Of a DNA stretch of 64,000 nucleotides, positions 1 through 9,136 are shown one piece after another. A program made the translations under genes and the position numbers. The stretch spans positions 12,461 through 76,460 of the forward strand of contig JAZRSA010000020.1 in assembly GCA_045651205.1 (NCBI GenBank), written 5' to 3'. The stretch's first letter is position 1. Each line of letters begins with the position of its first letter. The notes below the pieces were generated by a model. It searched no databases, had not been told where the DNA came from, and worked only from the letters and a program-made list of their open reading frames with translations. The DNA comes from UMGS1649 sp045651205 (GTDB lineage: Bacteria; Bacillota; Clostridia; TANB77; CAG-465).

Positions 1-252
1 AATGGTCTAGTTTATCCAGACTATGATAAACCATTTGAATGCGTAGGAACTAAGGAAGAAATAAACCTAAGTCTTTCAATGATACTAGCAAGATATAATG
101 AACAAGGAAAAGCGGTTCCGTATCTTCTAAAGAACCATGATGCATCAAATGAGAACTTAGCAGAAAATATTAAGAATGCAATATATAGCTGGAATGAGGA
201 AAACAATCTTCCAGAAGAATTTGTAAAGAAATTAAAAGAATATGTGATGTAA
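1..252 (+). CDS. C-terminal end of an unidentified protein (partial)
   Basis: An open frame runs in frame 1 from the window edge to a TAA at 250-252 and encodes about 83 residues, rich in Asn, Glu and Lys. I see no motif that identifies the family. It lies 12 bases upstream of the murD start, so the two are probably co-transcribed, and a cell-wall role is possible only from context. The start and most of the protein are outside the window. Confidence 0.7.
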   Translation, partial: NGLVYPDYDKPFECVGTKEEINLSLSMILARYNEQGKAVPYLLKNHDASNENLAENIKNAIYSWNEENNLPEEFVKKLKEYVM

Positions 253-264
253 AGGAGAATGGTC

Positions 265-1629
265 TTGAAAAACGGAATAATAAATGAACTATCAGGTAAA
301 AAGGTATTAATACTTGGATTTGGTAGAGAAGGAAAAAGCACATATAATTTCCTTAGAATGAACAATGTAGACTGTGTAGTAGGAATAGCAGATAAGAACG
401 ATATAACAGATGAGAACATATTAAAATCTGGTGTATTGTTCCATACTGGAGAAGCATACTTAAATGCAATGAAAGACTATGATGTAATTATAAAGACACC
501 AGGTATTTCATTTAAGGATGTGGATTTAACAGGAATTAAAGATAAAATAACATCTCAAACAGAGTTGTTCTTAAAATATGCAGGTCATAAAACAATCGGT
601 ATAACAGGAACAAAAGGAAAGAGTACAACATCTTCTTTAATATACAATATGCTTGTACAAAGCCATAAAGTACTACTAGTAGGTAATATTGGTTTACCAG
701 CATTTGAGATGATAGATTCATATGATGATACAGAATGGTATATTTATGAACTTTCTTCTCATCAATTAGAATTTGTTAAATCTAGTCCTAGAATTTGTAC
801 ACTACTTAATATGTTTGAAGAACATTTAGATCACTATGTATCTTATGAAGCATATAAAGAAGCAAAGAGAAATATATATAAATTCCAAAAAGAAGAAGAC
901 TACTATGTATATAACAAAGCTATGGCAGAATTAATTAATGGAGATAGAGAATTAAAACAAAATCTTGTAGCTGTTAACTCAGAAGACTTTACAAATAATA
1001 GCACATATTACTCAGCAAATGAAATAAAAATTAATGTAGATGGAAATACAAGCATCCTAGAAGTGCCTAAGAATATGGAACTAAAAGGAATACACAATGT
1101 ATATAACGCGTCAGTTGCAGCTACTATAGCAAAAATAGCTGGAGCATCAGATGAAGACATATTAACAGGGATAGCTACATTCAAAACACTACCACATAGA
1201 CTACAAGAAATTGGAGTATATGGTGGAGTAACATACATAGATGACTCAATATCTACAATACCGGCAGCAACAATATCTGCAGTAGCAAGTGTGGATAATG
1301 TGGATACAATAATTGTTGGTGGAATGGACAGAGGGATAAACTATGAAGAATTAATAGAGTTTATTCACGATGGAAAAGTTCCAAATGTAATTCTTATGTA
1401 TGATAGTGGAAAACAAATCTTTGAAAAAGTAAAAACAGATACGACTGCAAATGTAATATATGCAGATGATCTAGAAAAGGCAGTTATACTTGCAGCCCAA
1501 GTAACAGCTAAAGGTAAAACATGTATAATGTCTCCTGCAGCAGCAAGTTACGGAGTATTCAAAAACTTCGAAGAAAGAGGAGATAAATTCAAAGAGTATG
1601 TAATTAAATATACAAGTGCAAATAATTAA
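265..1629 (+). CDS. murD: UDP-N-acetylmuramoyl-L-alanine--D-glutamate ligase (MurD)
   Basis: Cytoplasmic Mur ligase that adds D-glutamate to UDP-MurNAc-L-Ala using ATP, in peptidoglycan precursor synthesis. The N-terminal Rossmann part has a GFGREG loop near residues 18-23, the ATP-binding P-loop GTKGKSTT is at about 115-122, EEHLDHY lies in the central domain, and the HRLQEIG...YIDDS block opens the C-terminal domain. About 454 residues is normal for MurD. An in-frame ATG at 259 sits one base after AAAGGAG (251-257), too close to serve; the TTG at 265 has a 7-base spacing and gives MKNGIINEL, so I chose TTG. It follows the partial upstream gene closely and ends at a hairpin terminator. MurD rather than another Mur ligase is judged from the N-terminal loop and the C-terminal block. 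Confidence 0.93.
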   Translation: MKNGIINELSGKKVLILGFGREGKSTYNFLRMNNVDCVVGIADKNDITDENILKSGVLFHTGEAYLNAMKDYDVIIKTPGISFKDVDLTGIKDKITSQTELFLKYAGHKTIGITGTKGKSTTSSLIYNMLVQSHKVLLVGNIGLPAFEMIDSYDDTEWYIYELSSHQLEFVKSSPRICTLLNMFEEHLDHYVSYEAYKEAKRNIYKFQKEEDYYVYNKAMAELINGDRELKQNLVAVNSEDFTNNSTYYSANEIKINVDGNTSILEVPKNMELKGIHNVYNASVAATIAKIAGASDEDILTGIATFKTLPHRLQEIGVYGGVTYIDDSISTIPAATISAVASVDNVDTIIVGGMDRGINYEELIEFIHDGKVPNVILMYDSGKQIFEKVKTDTTANVIYADDLEKAVILAAQVTAKGKTCIMSPAAASYGVFKNFEERGDKFKEYVIKYTSANN

Positions 1630-1636
1630 AACAACA

Positions 1637-1664
1637 AAACAGCGACTATTTTTAGTCGCTGTTT
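1637..1664. terminator. Bidirectional hairpin terminator between murD and the convergent orphan gene
   Basis: A 12-bp perfect stem (arm AAACAGCGACTA, loop TTTT). The T-rich flank is better on the minus-strand side, so it should stop the minus-strand gene well and murD moderately. It overlaps the last codons of the minus-strand gene. Confidence 0.8.
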
Positions 1665-2083
1665 AATAATGTGTGCAGGAAATTGCTAAACTCATTAGCT
1701 ATTTCCTGATGCTTGCTTCCGCTTAAACAGAAACAAATGGGACAAGTATTAGTAGATTTTGAAAGATGGTCATCTTCGCCTTGGAAAAATCTAATTTTGA
1801 AGTAGTTTTCTCCTTTTGTAATTTTGAGTTTGTTTCCGGATCTATCAACACCGGCTTCGCTGCTCCAAATGAGAGTGCAGTTTTTGAAGTGGTAATCTTT
1901 GAAGAGTTTGGTGAAGAATTCATAAAAGTATGGTGTTTTTTCTGTGATTAGAAAATATGCAGGGGTGTAGTCTTGCATAATCCAGTATAAATCACCTGCA
2001 AACCATCCCATAATGAACTTCTTACCTCTAGACTCTACAACTATTTGCTTCCGGTTATCTACGCTTTCTTTATGGATAGTCAT
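1652..2083 (-). CDS. Orphan hypothetical protein, 143 aa
   Basis: No family recognised. The predicted protein is soluble, rich in aromatic residues, and carries a CPICFC cluster near residue 115 that might bind metal. The start is ATG at 2083 because AAAGGAG lies 7 bases upstream; an in-frame ATG at 2134 has no such site and overlaps the promoter. The gene is a single-gene unit with its own promoter (2137-2165) and terminator. Codon choice (CCG, CGG, GGC, TTC) is richer in G+C than that of murD next door, which suggests transfer or a different gene class. A 10-base palindrome, GCAAATTTGC, lies in its leader at 2102-2111. Confidence 0.7.
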   Translation of the reverse strand: MTIHKESVDNRKQIVVESRGKKFIMGWFAGDLYWIMQDYTPAYFLITEKTPYFYEFFTKLFKDYHFKNCTLIWSSEAGVDRSGNKLKITKGENYFKIRFFQGEDDHLSKSTNTCPICFCLSGSKHQEIANEFSNFLHTLLNSD

Positions 2084-2136
2084 ATTAATCTCCTTTACAT
2101 GGCAAATTTGCGTGTATTTACTTGTATTTTGCATAC

Positions 2137-2165
2137 ATTATACACCCGCAAAAGCTAGTAGTAAA
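2137..2165 (-). promoter_or_regulatory. Sigma-A promoter of the 1652-2083 gene
   Basis: Read on the minus strand: TTTACT at 2165-2160, a 17-base spacer, and a perfect TATAAT at 2142-2137. Confidence 0.8.
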
Positions 2166-2298
2166 GCGATTTATGTTAAATAGCTGTTTTTAAATAACAC
2201 AATTGTAATATAAATGATAAAAAAATGTCAAAATATTAGTAAAAATGCTTGTAAAATTATAACTTTATGATAAAATTATTGCATAAAGAGGTGTCGAT

Positions 2299-2988
2299 AT
2301 GGAAAAGAAGATATTGATAGTAGACGACGAACCACCTATAGTAGAGGTTCTTAAATTTAATCTTGAAAAAGATGGCTACAAAACCATAGAAGCATACGAT
2401 GGTGAGCAAGCTGTTGAGATGGCTCTTACCGCAAAACCGGATTTAATACTTTTAGATGTTATGCTGCCTAAAATGGATGGCCTTACAGTATGTACAAAGA
2501 TTAGACAAAAATTAGATTGTCCAATAATTATGCTTACTGCAAAGGACGACGTGGTAGATAAAATACTTGGGCTAGAACTTGGTGCAGACGATTATATGAC
2601 TAAACCATTCAGCGTAAGAGAACTTGCTGCCCGTATTAAAGCTAATCTAAGAAAACGTACAGTTCCTGAAGAAGCGAAAGAAGATAAAGGAACTAACGAA
2701 CTTAAGCTACAAGATTTAGTGTTAGATGACGAAAAATATGTAGTTAACAAAAAAGACAAAATAATAGACTTAACAATGAAAGAATATGAAGTGTTAAAAC
2801 TATTAGTTACTAATGCAGGTCAAGTCCTAACAAGAGAACAAATAATTAAAAATGTATGGGGCTATGATTATTTTGGAGATGTAAGAAGTGTTGATGTTAC
2901 AATCAGAAGAATAAGAGAAAAGATTGAAGACAATACAGCAGATCCTAAATACTTAAAAACAAAAAGAGGAAAAGGATATTACGTATAA
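2299..2988 (+). CDS. OmpR-family response regulator (WalR/PhoP-like)
   Basis: DNA-binding response regulator of 229 residues. The receiver domain has the acidic pair D9/D10, the phosphoacceptor D53 in LLDVMLP, T80 and K102 in TKPF; a winged-helix output domain follows from about residue 130 and ends with the conserved KRGKGYYV. The receiver looks slightly closer to WalR (YycF) than to PhoP, while the partner kinase has a PhoR-like H-box, so I give no symbol. AGAGGTG precedes the ATG by about 6 bases. A hairpin separates it from the kinase gene, which could lower kinase expression relative to the regulator. Confidence 0.92.
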   Translation: MEKKILIVDDEPPIVEVLKFNLEKDGYKTIEAYDGEQAVEMALTAKPDLILLDVMLPKMDGLTVCTKIRQKLDCPIIMLTAKDDVVDKILGLELGADDYMTKPFSVRELAARIKANLRKRTVPEEAKEDKGTNELKLQDLVLDDEKYVVNKKDKIIDLTMKEYEVLKLLVTNAGQVLTREQIIKNVWGYDYFGDVRSVDVTIRRIREKIEDNTADPKYLKTKRGKGYYV

Positions 2989-3017
2989 TATAAATATCTT
3001 TAATATAAATGAAACGA

Positions 3018-3044
3018 AGCACCGATTGTTGTACAATTGGTGCT
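3018..3044 (+). other. Intercistronic hairpin between regulator and kinase genes
   Basis: An 11-bp stem with one G-T pair (arm AGCACCGATTG, loop TTGTA). No clear T-tract follows, so it is more likely to affect mRNA processing or to attenuate than to terminate fully. Confidence 0.6.
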
Positions 3045-3073
3045 GTGTTATATAAAAGGAAAGAGGATAAACT

Positions 3074-4459
3074 ATGTTTAAAAGCATAAGAACTAGTGCT
3101 AAAGTAATGGTGTTAGTTTTAGTTATAACAACATTTGTAGTAGTAAATATACTTGTAAATTATTCGCTTACAGGTAAGTTTGGCTTTTCTATAAATCTTC
3201 CAATAGTTGTAACATTTTTCATGGTATTGCTTTTAACTATGCTGCTTATGACAGCATTCTATAAAAGCTTAATTACACCAATGAAAAAGTTAGAACGTTC
3301 TATGAAGAATTTAAGAGATGGAAAGAATGTGGATAGCAGACACCTTGCAAATGTTACTAAATTAGAAGAAATGCAACAACTAATTAATTCGTATAGCGAA
3401 ATACTAAATAGTTTGCTTAAGAATAGATTTGAATTAGATAGTCAAGAAAGTAAGACATCAGTTATATTAAATAGAATGGATGATGGCGTTATTGCTTTCT
3501 CTATGCAAAAACAAATAATACATATAAATGGAGCTGCTAAAGCTTTTGCAGATATATCTGATGCAGATGATACTTATGAAAAGGTAATGAAAAAGCTAAA
3601 ACTAAAAGTGGATTTTGATAAAGTACTATACTTATCTAACTATAAAAACCTTGAGGAAAAAGTTGAAGTAAACGACAATGTATTAAGCGTAGTATTAGTA
3701 CCATACCATAATGAAAAGCTACTTCCAATGGGAGTTATTGCAATCCTTAAGAATATTACTGAGAATGAAAAGTTAAACAATATGAGAAAAGAGTTTGTTG
3801 CAAACGTTTCTCACGAGTTAAAAACACCACTTTGTTCTATTAAAGGATATTCTGAAACAATGATGGATAGAGAGCTAGATCCAGAAGAAATAAAGAGATT
3901 TGCTAAAGTTATAAATGATGAAGCAAATAGAATGGATAGAATAGTTGCAGATCTATTACAACTTTCTAGATTTGACTATAAAAAGAATGTTTGGGATAGA
4001 AACAAACTAAATATAGATGACCTTGCAAAACAAGTTGTAGAAAACCTACAATATGTTGCAAAAGAAAAGAAACACAACTTAAAATGTGTTGTTAATATGA
4101 TACCAGGACCGGTTCTAGCAAGTAAAGATGCTATACAACAAGTTATGACTAACATCATATCTAACAGTATAAAATATACACCAGATGGTGGAGAGATTAC
4201 TGTATATGTTGGTGCTGCCGGTGGTAAAGCATATCTTAAGTTTGTAGATAACGGAATTGGTATTCCGGAAAAAGACTTAAAGAGAATATTTGAACGTTTC
4301 TATAGAGTAGATAAAGCTCGTTCTAGACAAATGGGAGGAACAGGACTTGGACTTTCTATTGTTAAAGAAATTGTAGAAGCTCATGAAGGAACTATAGAGA
4401 TGAAGAGTGAAGAAGGAGTAGGAACAGAGGTAATAGTAACTCTGCCAATAATGAGATAA
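3074..4459 (+). CDS. Membrane sensor histidine kinase with minimal extracellular loop
   Basis: Partner kinase of the preceding regulator, 461 residues. Two membrane segments (about 11-30 and 42-62) are joined by a very short outside loop. A HAMP-like linker, a PAS-like region (about 125-230), the H-box VANVSHELKTP with phospho-acceptor H247, and an ATPase domain with NIISNSIKYTP, DNGIGIP and GGTGLGLSIV follow. With no extracellular sensor domain, the signal is probably sensed within the membrane or by the PAS region. The stop codon overlaps the start of tatD by one base (TAATG), showing translational coupling. Confidence 0.92.
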   Translation: MFKSIRTSAKVMVLVLVITTFVVVNILVNYSLTGKFGFSINLPIVVTFFMVLLLTMLLMTAFYKSLITPMKKLERSMKNLRDGKNVDSRHLANVTKLEEMQQLINSYSEILNSLLKNRFELDSQESKTSVILNRMDDGVIAFSMQKQIIHINGAAKAFADISDADDTYEKVMKKLKLKVDFDKVLYLSNYKNLEEKVEVNDNVLSVVLVPYHNEKLLPMGVIAILKNITENEKLNNMRKEFVANVSHELKTPLCSIKGYSETMMDRELDPEEIKRFAKVINDEANRMDRIVADLLQLSRFDYKKNVWDRNKLNIDDLAKQVVENLQYVAKEKKHNLKCVVNMIPGPVLASKDAIQQVMTNIISNSIKYTPDGGEITVYVGAAGGKAYLKFVDNGIGIPEKDLKRIFERFYRVDKARSRQMGGTGLGLSIVKEIVEAHEGTIEMKSEEGVGTEVIVTLPIMR

Positions 4460-5232
4460 TGAGAATAATAGACGTACATGCACATTATGAAGATGAAGCA
4501 TATAATGAAGATAAAGAGCAAGTATTTACAAAGCTTAAAGAAGCGGGCGTAGAATTTGTAATTAATGCAGGTGCTGGAATTGAATCATCAATGGGAGCTA
4601 TAGAAAATGCTAAAAAATATACCAATGTTTATGCTACCATAGGAATTCACCCCGAGTATGTGAATAATGGGGATAACATAGAGGACTTAAGAAAACTTTA
4701 TGAGGATAACAAAGATAGTGGAAAGATTGTAGCAATTGGAGAAATAGGATTAGATTATCACTATACGAAAGACTTCAAAGAAGCGCAAAAGAAATTATTC
4801 AAAGAGCAATTAGAATTTGCATACGAAGTAGGGCTTCCTGTGCAAATACATTCTAGAGATGCTAGTATAGACACAGTGGAAATCTTAGAAGCTACAGAGA
4901 AGAAACCATCTAAAATAATGTTTCACTGTTTTGATCTTAATGAACAAACAGCAAGATTTATTATTAAAAATGGATACAAGATATCTGTTGGTGGAAATAT
5001 AACATATAAACGCACAGAAACGGCAATAAACGTATTAAAACAAATGCCTCTAGAAAGTATAATGACAGAAACAGATGCGCCTTATTTAGCTCCACAAAGC
5101 AAAAGAGGCACAAGAAATGATTCCTCAAACATATCTGAGGTAATAGAAAAACTGGCAGAAATAAAAGGAATGGATAAAGAAGAATTAGCAGAAGTAGTAT
5201 ATAATAATGCTAAAGAATTTTATGGAATATAG
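4459..5232 (+). CDS. TatD-family metal-dependent deoxyribonuclease
   Basis: TIM-barrel metallohydrolase of 257 residues. Metal-binding motifs are present in order: DVHAHYED at the N-terminus, GIHPEY, GEIGLDYH, QIHSRDA, FHCFD and the C-terminal TETDAPYLAP. Family members act as 3'-5' DNA exonucleases linked to repair and DNA turnover. The start overlaps the kinase stop by one base, so it belongs to the same transcript. The link between this nuclease and the two-component system is unexplained. A strong terminator follows immediately. Confidence 0.93.
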   Translation: MRIIDVHAHYEDEAYNEDKEQVFTKLKEAGVEFVINAGAGIESSMGAIENAKKYTNVYATIGIHPEYVNNGDNIEDLRKLYEDNKDSGKIVAIGEIGLDYHYTKDFKEAQKKLFKEQLEFAYEVGLPVQIHSRDASIDTVEILEATEKKPSKIMFHCFDLNEQTARFIIKNGYKISVGGNITYKRTETAINVLKQMPLESIMTETDAPYLAPQSKRGTRNDSSNISEVIEKLAEIKGMDKEELAEVVYNNAKEFYGI

Positions 5233-5265
5233 ATACCAAGCGCTGTATAGCGCTTGGTATTCTTT
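5233..5265 (+). terminator. Intrinsic terminator after tatD
   Basis: A 12-bp perfect stem (arm ATACCAAGCGCT, loop GTAT) followed by TCTTT. Confidence 0.88.
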
Positions 5266-5281
5266 GTAAGTAGACATAAAT

Positions 5282-5310
5282 TTGACTAAAGTTTTCGAAA
5301 ATGGTATAAT
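5282..5310 (+). promoter_or_regulatory. Sigma-A promoter of the nahK-like gene
   Basis: TTGACT at 5282-5287, a 17-base spacer, TATAAT at 5305-5310, with an extended -10 TGG just before it. Confidence 0.85.
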
Positions 5311-5334
5311 ACTAACAGTGACTAAAAATAAATA

Positions 5335-5350
5335 ACCGTTAATTAACGGT
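5335..5350 (+). promoter_or_regulatory. Perfect 16-bp palindrome in the nahK-like leader (putative operator)
   Basis: ACCGTTAATTAACGGT lies about 18 bases after the expected transcription start and just before the ribosome binding site. A 13-base part of it recurs at the same promoter-relative position upstream of tuf (23467-23479). Confidence 0.6.
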
Positions 5351-5370
5351 AATGAAGGAGGGTTAAACAA

Positions 5371-6498
5371 ATGGATAACAAGATTAGAGAAGTAGTGAGC
5401 AACTTCAGAATTGATGGTGAACTTGTGACGGCTGAAGAGAATGCACAGGGTAACATTAACTCTACATACTTGCTTACCTACGCTACAGTAGAAGGAAGTG
5501 CAAAGTACTTGCTTCAAAAAATTAACAGTAACGTTTTTAAGGAGCCGTATCTTGTAATGCGGAATATAGGTTTGGTTAGCAAACATATAAAAAAGAAACT
5601 TGAAACTATGCCAGAGTGTGGTTACAAGACTTTGAGCTATGTGCCAACTGTAAACGATGAACCTATGTATACGCATATTAATGAAGCGGGCGAGAAGGAG
5701 TACTATCGTGTATACGAGTATATCGATGATTGTATTTCTTACAACAACTTTAAGGATGTAGAAAATCCTGAAGAAGTTGCATATAATGCGGGTAAATGTT
5801 TTGGAGCATTCCATATGCTTCTTAGCGATTTCCCTGTAAGTATGCTTGCAGACACTATTCCAGATTTTCATAATACACCTAAGCGTTTTGATGCTTTGCT
5901 TGTTGCAATTGAAAATGGAATTACAAACAGAGCTTTTGAATGCCCTGAAGAAATTGTTTATCTTATTTCTAAGATAAAAGAATATTCTGCCATTTATAAC
6001 AAACTTGGTAGAACCATCCCTGTTAGAGTAACCCACAACGATACTAAGTTGAATAACATCTTGATGAGCACCACTACAAATAGAGGTGTGGCTGTTATTG
6101 ACCTTGATACCGTTATGCCGGGTTCTGTACTCTATGATATTGGAGATGGAATTCGTTCTGCGTGTGCCAACGCTTTTGAGGATGAAACGAATCCTGCAAA
6201 GATTTTCATTAATTTAGACCTTGCAAAAGCATATATTAAGGGATATCTTGAAGAGATGGCATGTTCGCTTACTTATGATGAGGTGCGTTGTATAGGGCTT
6301 TCTATCCGCGTAATTACCTATGAACTTGCGCTTAGATTCCTTACAGACTATATCAACGGTGATACGTACTTTAAAATTAAGTATAAGACTCACAACAAAG
6401 CAAGATTTTTGAATCAGTTTATGCTTCTTAAGGATATTGAGAAGAAAGCAAATGAAATTGATGCTTATGTTGAACAACTTTACAGAGATGTAAAGTAA
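5371..6498 (+). CDS. Aminoglycoside-phosphotransferase-fold sugar kinase, N-acetylhexosamine 1-kinase (NahK)-like
   Basis: 375-residue kinase of the APH/choline kinase superfamily; length and sequence style fit N-acetylhexosamine 1-kinase, which phosphorylates GlcNAc/GalNAc at C1. The catalytic loop VTHNDTKLNNIL (about residues 219-230) and the metal-binding VIDLDTVMPG (about 241-250) are intact. GAAGGAGGG precedes the ATG. It is a single-gene unit with a near-consensus promoter, a palindromic leader and a shared terminator. No lacto-N-biose phosphorylase or other galacto-N-biose genes are nearby, so the substrate is an inference. Codons such as GCG, GGC, CGT and CTT are used more than in adjacent genes, suggesting a different origin. 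Confidence 0.8.
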   Translation: MDNKIREVVSNFRIDGELVTAEENAQGNINSTYLLTYATVEGSAKYLLQKINSNVFKEPYLVMRNIGLVSKHIKKKLETMPECGYKTLSYVPTVNDEPMYTHINEAGEKEYYRVYEYIDDCISYNNFKDVENPEEVAYNAGKCFGAFHMLLSDFPVSMLADTIPDFHNTPKRFDALLVAIENGITNRAFECPEEIVYLISKIKEYSAIYNKLGRTIPVRVTHNDTKLNNILMSTTTNRGVAVIDLDTVMPGSVLYDIGDGIRSACANAFEDETNPAKIFINLDLAKAYIKGYLEEMACSLTYDEVRCIGLSIRVITYELALRFLTDYINGDTYFKIKYKTHNKARFLNQFMLLKDIEKKANEIDAYVEQLYRDVK

Positions 6499-6520
6499 TG
6501 GTGACGAGAGTAAACAAATA

Positions 6521-6552
6521 AAAATGAGAGAACAAATTGTTCTCTCATTTTT
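6521..6552. terminator. Bidirectional terminator between nahK-like gene and gyrA
   Basis: A 13-bp stem (arm AAAATGAGAGAAC) with T-tracts on both strands; it serves two convergent genes. Confidence 0.88.
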
Positions 6553-6577
6553 GCATTCAATGGAATTTGTATTTATA

Positions 6578-9073
6578 TTAGTTTATATCCATAGATATTT
6601 GATTGTCGTTAGTATCTGTGTTTTCTTCAACTTCTTCAGATACAAGTTTTGCTAAGTTTACAACTCTACCGCCTTCTGAAGTTCTCATTAGTGTTATACC
6701 TTGAGTATTTCTTCCAAGTACAGATATGTCGTTTACTTTAATTCTTATTATTACGCCAGAAGCAGTTATTAACATTACATCGTCATTGTCTGTTACAACT
6801 TTAACACCTATAATGTGTCCTGTTTTTTCTGTTGTTTTATATGTAAGAATTCCTTTACCAGCTCTAGATTGTGGTCTGTATTCTTCAACTTCTGTTCTCT
6901 TACCAAATCCGTTTTCTGTGATTGCTAAGATATAATTGTCTTTTTCAGATGTTATTGGTTCCATACCTATAACATAATCATCTTTGCCAAGAGTTATACC
7001 TTTAACACCCATTGAAGTTCTTCCTACTGGACGAGCTTCTTCTTCGTTGAATCTAATAGATAAACCAGTTCTTGTTACAAGGATTACATCGCTTGTTCCG
7101 TCTGTTATTCTTACGTCTATGATTTCATCTTCATCTTTTAATGTGATACCGATGATACCAGTCTTACGTATGTTAGAATATTCAGATAATGGAGTTTTCT
7201 TAACAAGACCATTCTTAGTAGCCATTAATACGTTTAATTTCTCATCGAAGTTCTTAACTGGGATAACTGCAGCAATCTTTTCACCTTGATCAAGTTGTAA
7301 TAGGTTAACTATTGCAGTTCCTTTAGCTACTCTAGAAGCTTCTGGTAAATCGTAAGCTTTAAGTTTGAATACTTTACCTAGTGTAGTGAAGAATAAGATG
7401 TAGTCATGAGTAGAAGATACGAATAGATGCTCAACAAAGTCATCTTCTCTTGTGCCCATAGCAGTAACACCTTTACCACCACGACGTTGACTCTTGTATG
7501 CGTCAACTGAAATTCTCTTTACATATCCAAAGTGAGTTATTGTAACAACATTGTCTTCTTGTTTGATTAGGCTTTCTATTTCTATTTCGCCTTCGCCATG
7601 AACAATCATTGTTTTTCTTTCATCACCATATGTATTTTTCATTTCTATAAGGTCTTCTTTTATTATTTGAAGTACTAATGCTTCACTTGCAAGAATATCT
7701 TTTAAGTGTTTAATAGTTTCAAGTAATGCTTGGTATTCTGCTTCGATTTTATCTCTAGATAATCCAGTTAAAGCTTTTAATCTCATATCTAGTATAGCTT
7801 GAGCTTGGATTTCAGATAAACCGAATCTTTCCATTAATGTAGTTCTAGCTTCGTTATCATCTTTAGCAGCTTTGATTATTTGGATTATCTCGTCGATGTG
7901 ATCCATAGCAATTCTTAAGCCTTCTAAGATGTGAAGTCTAGCTTCAGCTTTAGCTAAATCGAATTTAGTTCTTCTGATTATTATTTCTTTTCTGTGTTCG
8001 ATGTAATGATAAAGAATTTCTTTTAATGTTAATACTTTAGGTTCGTTATTAACAAGAGCAAGCATTATCATACTTTGAGTTGTTTGAAGTTCTGTGTGTT
8101 TGAATAACATATTAAGAACAACATTTGGATTTGCATCCTTTTTAAGGTCTATAACAACTTTAACACCTTCACGGTCTGAGAAGTCGTGTATATCTGAAAT
8201 ACCTTCTAATACTTTATCATTAACAAGTTTAGCTATGTTAGAACATAGAGCTGCTTTGTTAACTTTATAAGGTACTTCTGTAATAACGATGTGGAATCTA
8301 CCTTTAGCATCTTCTTCAATTTCTGCTTTTGCTCTTAAGCAAACTTTTCCACGACCTGTTTTGTATGCATTTTTCATACCATCATGACCAACTATAATAC
8401 CACCTGTTGGGAAGTCTGGTCCTTTGATGTGCTCCATAAGTTCTTCGTCAGTTATGTCTGGATTGTCTATCATAGCACAAGTTCCGTTTACAACTTCTGT
8501 TAAGTTGTGTGGTGGAATGTTAGATGCCATACCAACTGCGATACCATATGAACCATTAACAAGTAAATTTGGTATTTTTGCTGGTAAAACTGTTGGTTCC
8601 ATAAGTCTGTCATCGTAGTTTGGTGCGTAGTCTACAGTTTCCTTATCAATATCATTTAGCATTTCTACAGCAATCTTGTGTAGTTTTGCTTCTGTATATC
8701 TCATTGCGGCTGGTGGATCGTTATCTATAGATCCAAAGTTACCATGTCCATTAACTAGTGGATAACGCAAAGAGAAATCTTGTGCAAGTCTAACAAGCGC
8801 GTCATAAACGGCAGCATCACCATGTGGGTGGTAGTTACCTAAAACGTCACCAACTATACCAGCACATTTTCTATATGGTTTTTCTGGCCATAAAGCAAGT
8901 TCACTCATTACATATAAGATTCTTCTATGAACTGGTTTTAAACCATCACGAACATCTGGAAGTGCACGAGCAACGATAACGCTCATTGCGTAATCTATGT
9001 AAGAACGTTTCATTTCGTCTTCTATTTTTACAGGAACAATATGTCCTCCGTTTAGCAAATTATTTTCTTCCAT
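6578..9073 (-). CDS. gyrA: DNA gyrase subunit A
   Basis: 831-residue breakage-reunion subunit of DNA gyrase, which supercoils DNA with GyrB. The active-site tyrosine is Y126 in RYTEAKL. The GyrA-box QRRGGKG near residue 525 marks it as GyrA rather than ParC, followed by the six-bladed C-terminal DNA-wrapping domain. The quinolone region reads GDAAVYD: the residue matching E. coli Ser83 is Ala87, while the Asp87 equivalent (D91) is kept. AGGAGGG lies 6 bases before the ATG. gyrB is not next to it. The gene diverges from dnaJ and has its own promoter. Confidence 0.97.
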   Translation of the reverse strand: MEENNLLNGGHIVPVKIEDEMKRSYIDYAMSVIVARALPDVRDGLKPVHRRILYVMSELALWPEKPYRKCAGIVGDVLGNYHPHGDAAVYDALVRLAQDFSLRYPLVNGHGNFGSIDNDPPAAMRYTEAKLHKIAVEMLNDIDKETVDYAPNYDDRLMEPTVLPAKIPNLLVNGSYGIAVGMASNIPPHNLTEVVNGTCAMIDNPDITDEELMEHIKGPDFPTGGIIVGHDGMKNAYKTGRGKVCLRAKAEIEEDAKGRFHIVITEVPYKVNKAALCSNIAKLVNDKVLEGISDIHDFSDREGVKVVIDLKKDANPNVVLNMLFKHTELQTTQSMIMLALVNNEPKVLTLKEILYHYIEHRKEIIIRRTKFDLAKAEARLHILEGLRIAMDHIDEIIQIIKAAKDDNEARTTLMERFGLSEIQAQAILDMRLKALTGLSRDKIEAEYQALLETIKHLKDILASEALVLQIIKEDLIEMKNTYGDERKTMIVHGEGEIEIESLIKQEDNVVTITHFGYVKRISVDAYKSQRRGGKGVTAMGTREDDFVEHLFVSSTHDYILFFTTLGKVFKLKAYDLPEASRVAKGTAIVNLLQLDQGEKIAAVIPVKNFDEKLNVLMATKNGLVKKTPLSEYSNIRKTGIIGITLKDEDEIIDVRITDGTSDVILVTRTGLSIRFNEEEARPVGRTSMGVKGITLGKDDYVIGMEPITSEKDNYILAITENGFGKRTEVEEYRPQSRAGKGILTYKTTEKTGHIIGVKVVTDNDDVMLITASGVIIRIKVNDISVLGRNTQGITLMRTSEGGRVVNLAKLVSEEVEENTDTNDNQISMDIN

Positions 9074-9097
9074 AATACCCTCCTATTGCTACTCGTT

Positions 9098-9126
9098 ATT
9101 ATATATGAAAAATGTCTAAATTGCAA
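9098..9126 (-). promoter_or_regulatory. gyrA promoter
   Basis: On the minus strand: TTGCAA at 9126-9121, 17-base spacer, TATAAT at 9103-9098. Confidence 0.8.
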
Positions 9127-9136
9127 CTAAAAAGGG

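Noticed and set aside
5185..6036. Long minus-strand frame (283 codons) opposite the nahK-like gene
   Set aside because: It runs antisense to a recognised kinase with intact motifs, crosses a promoter and terminator, and has no ribosome binding site.
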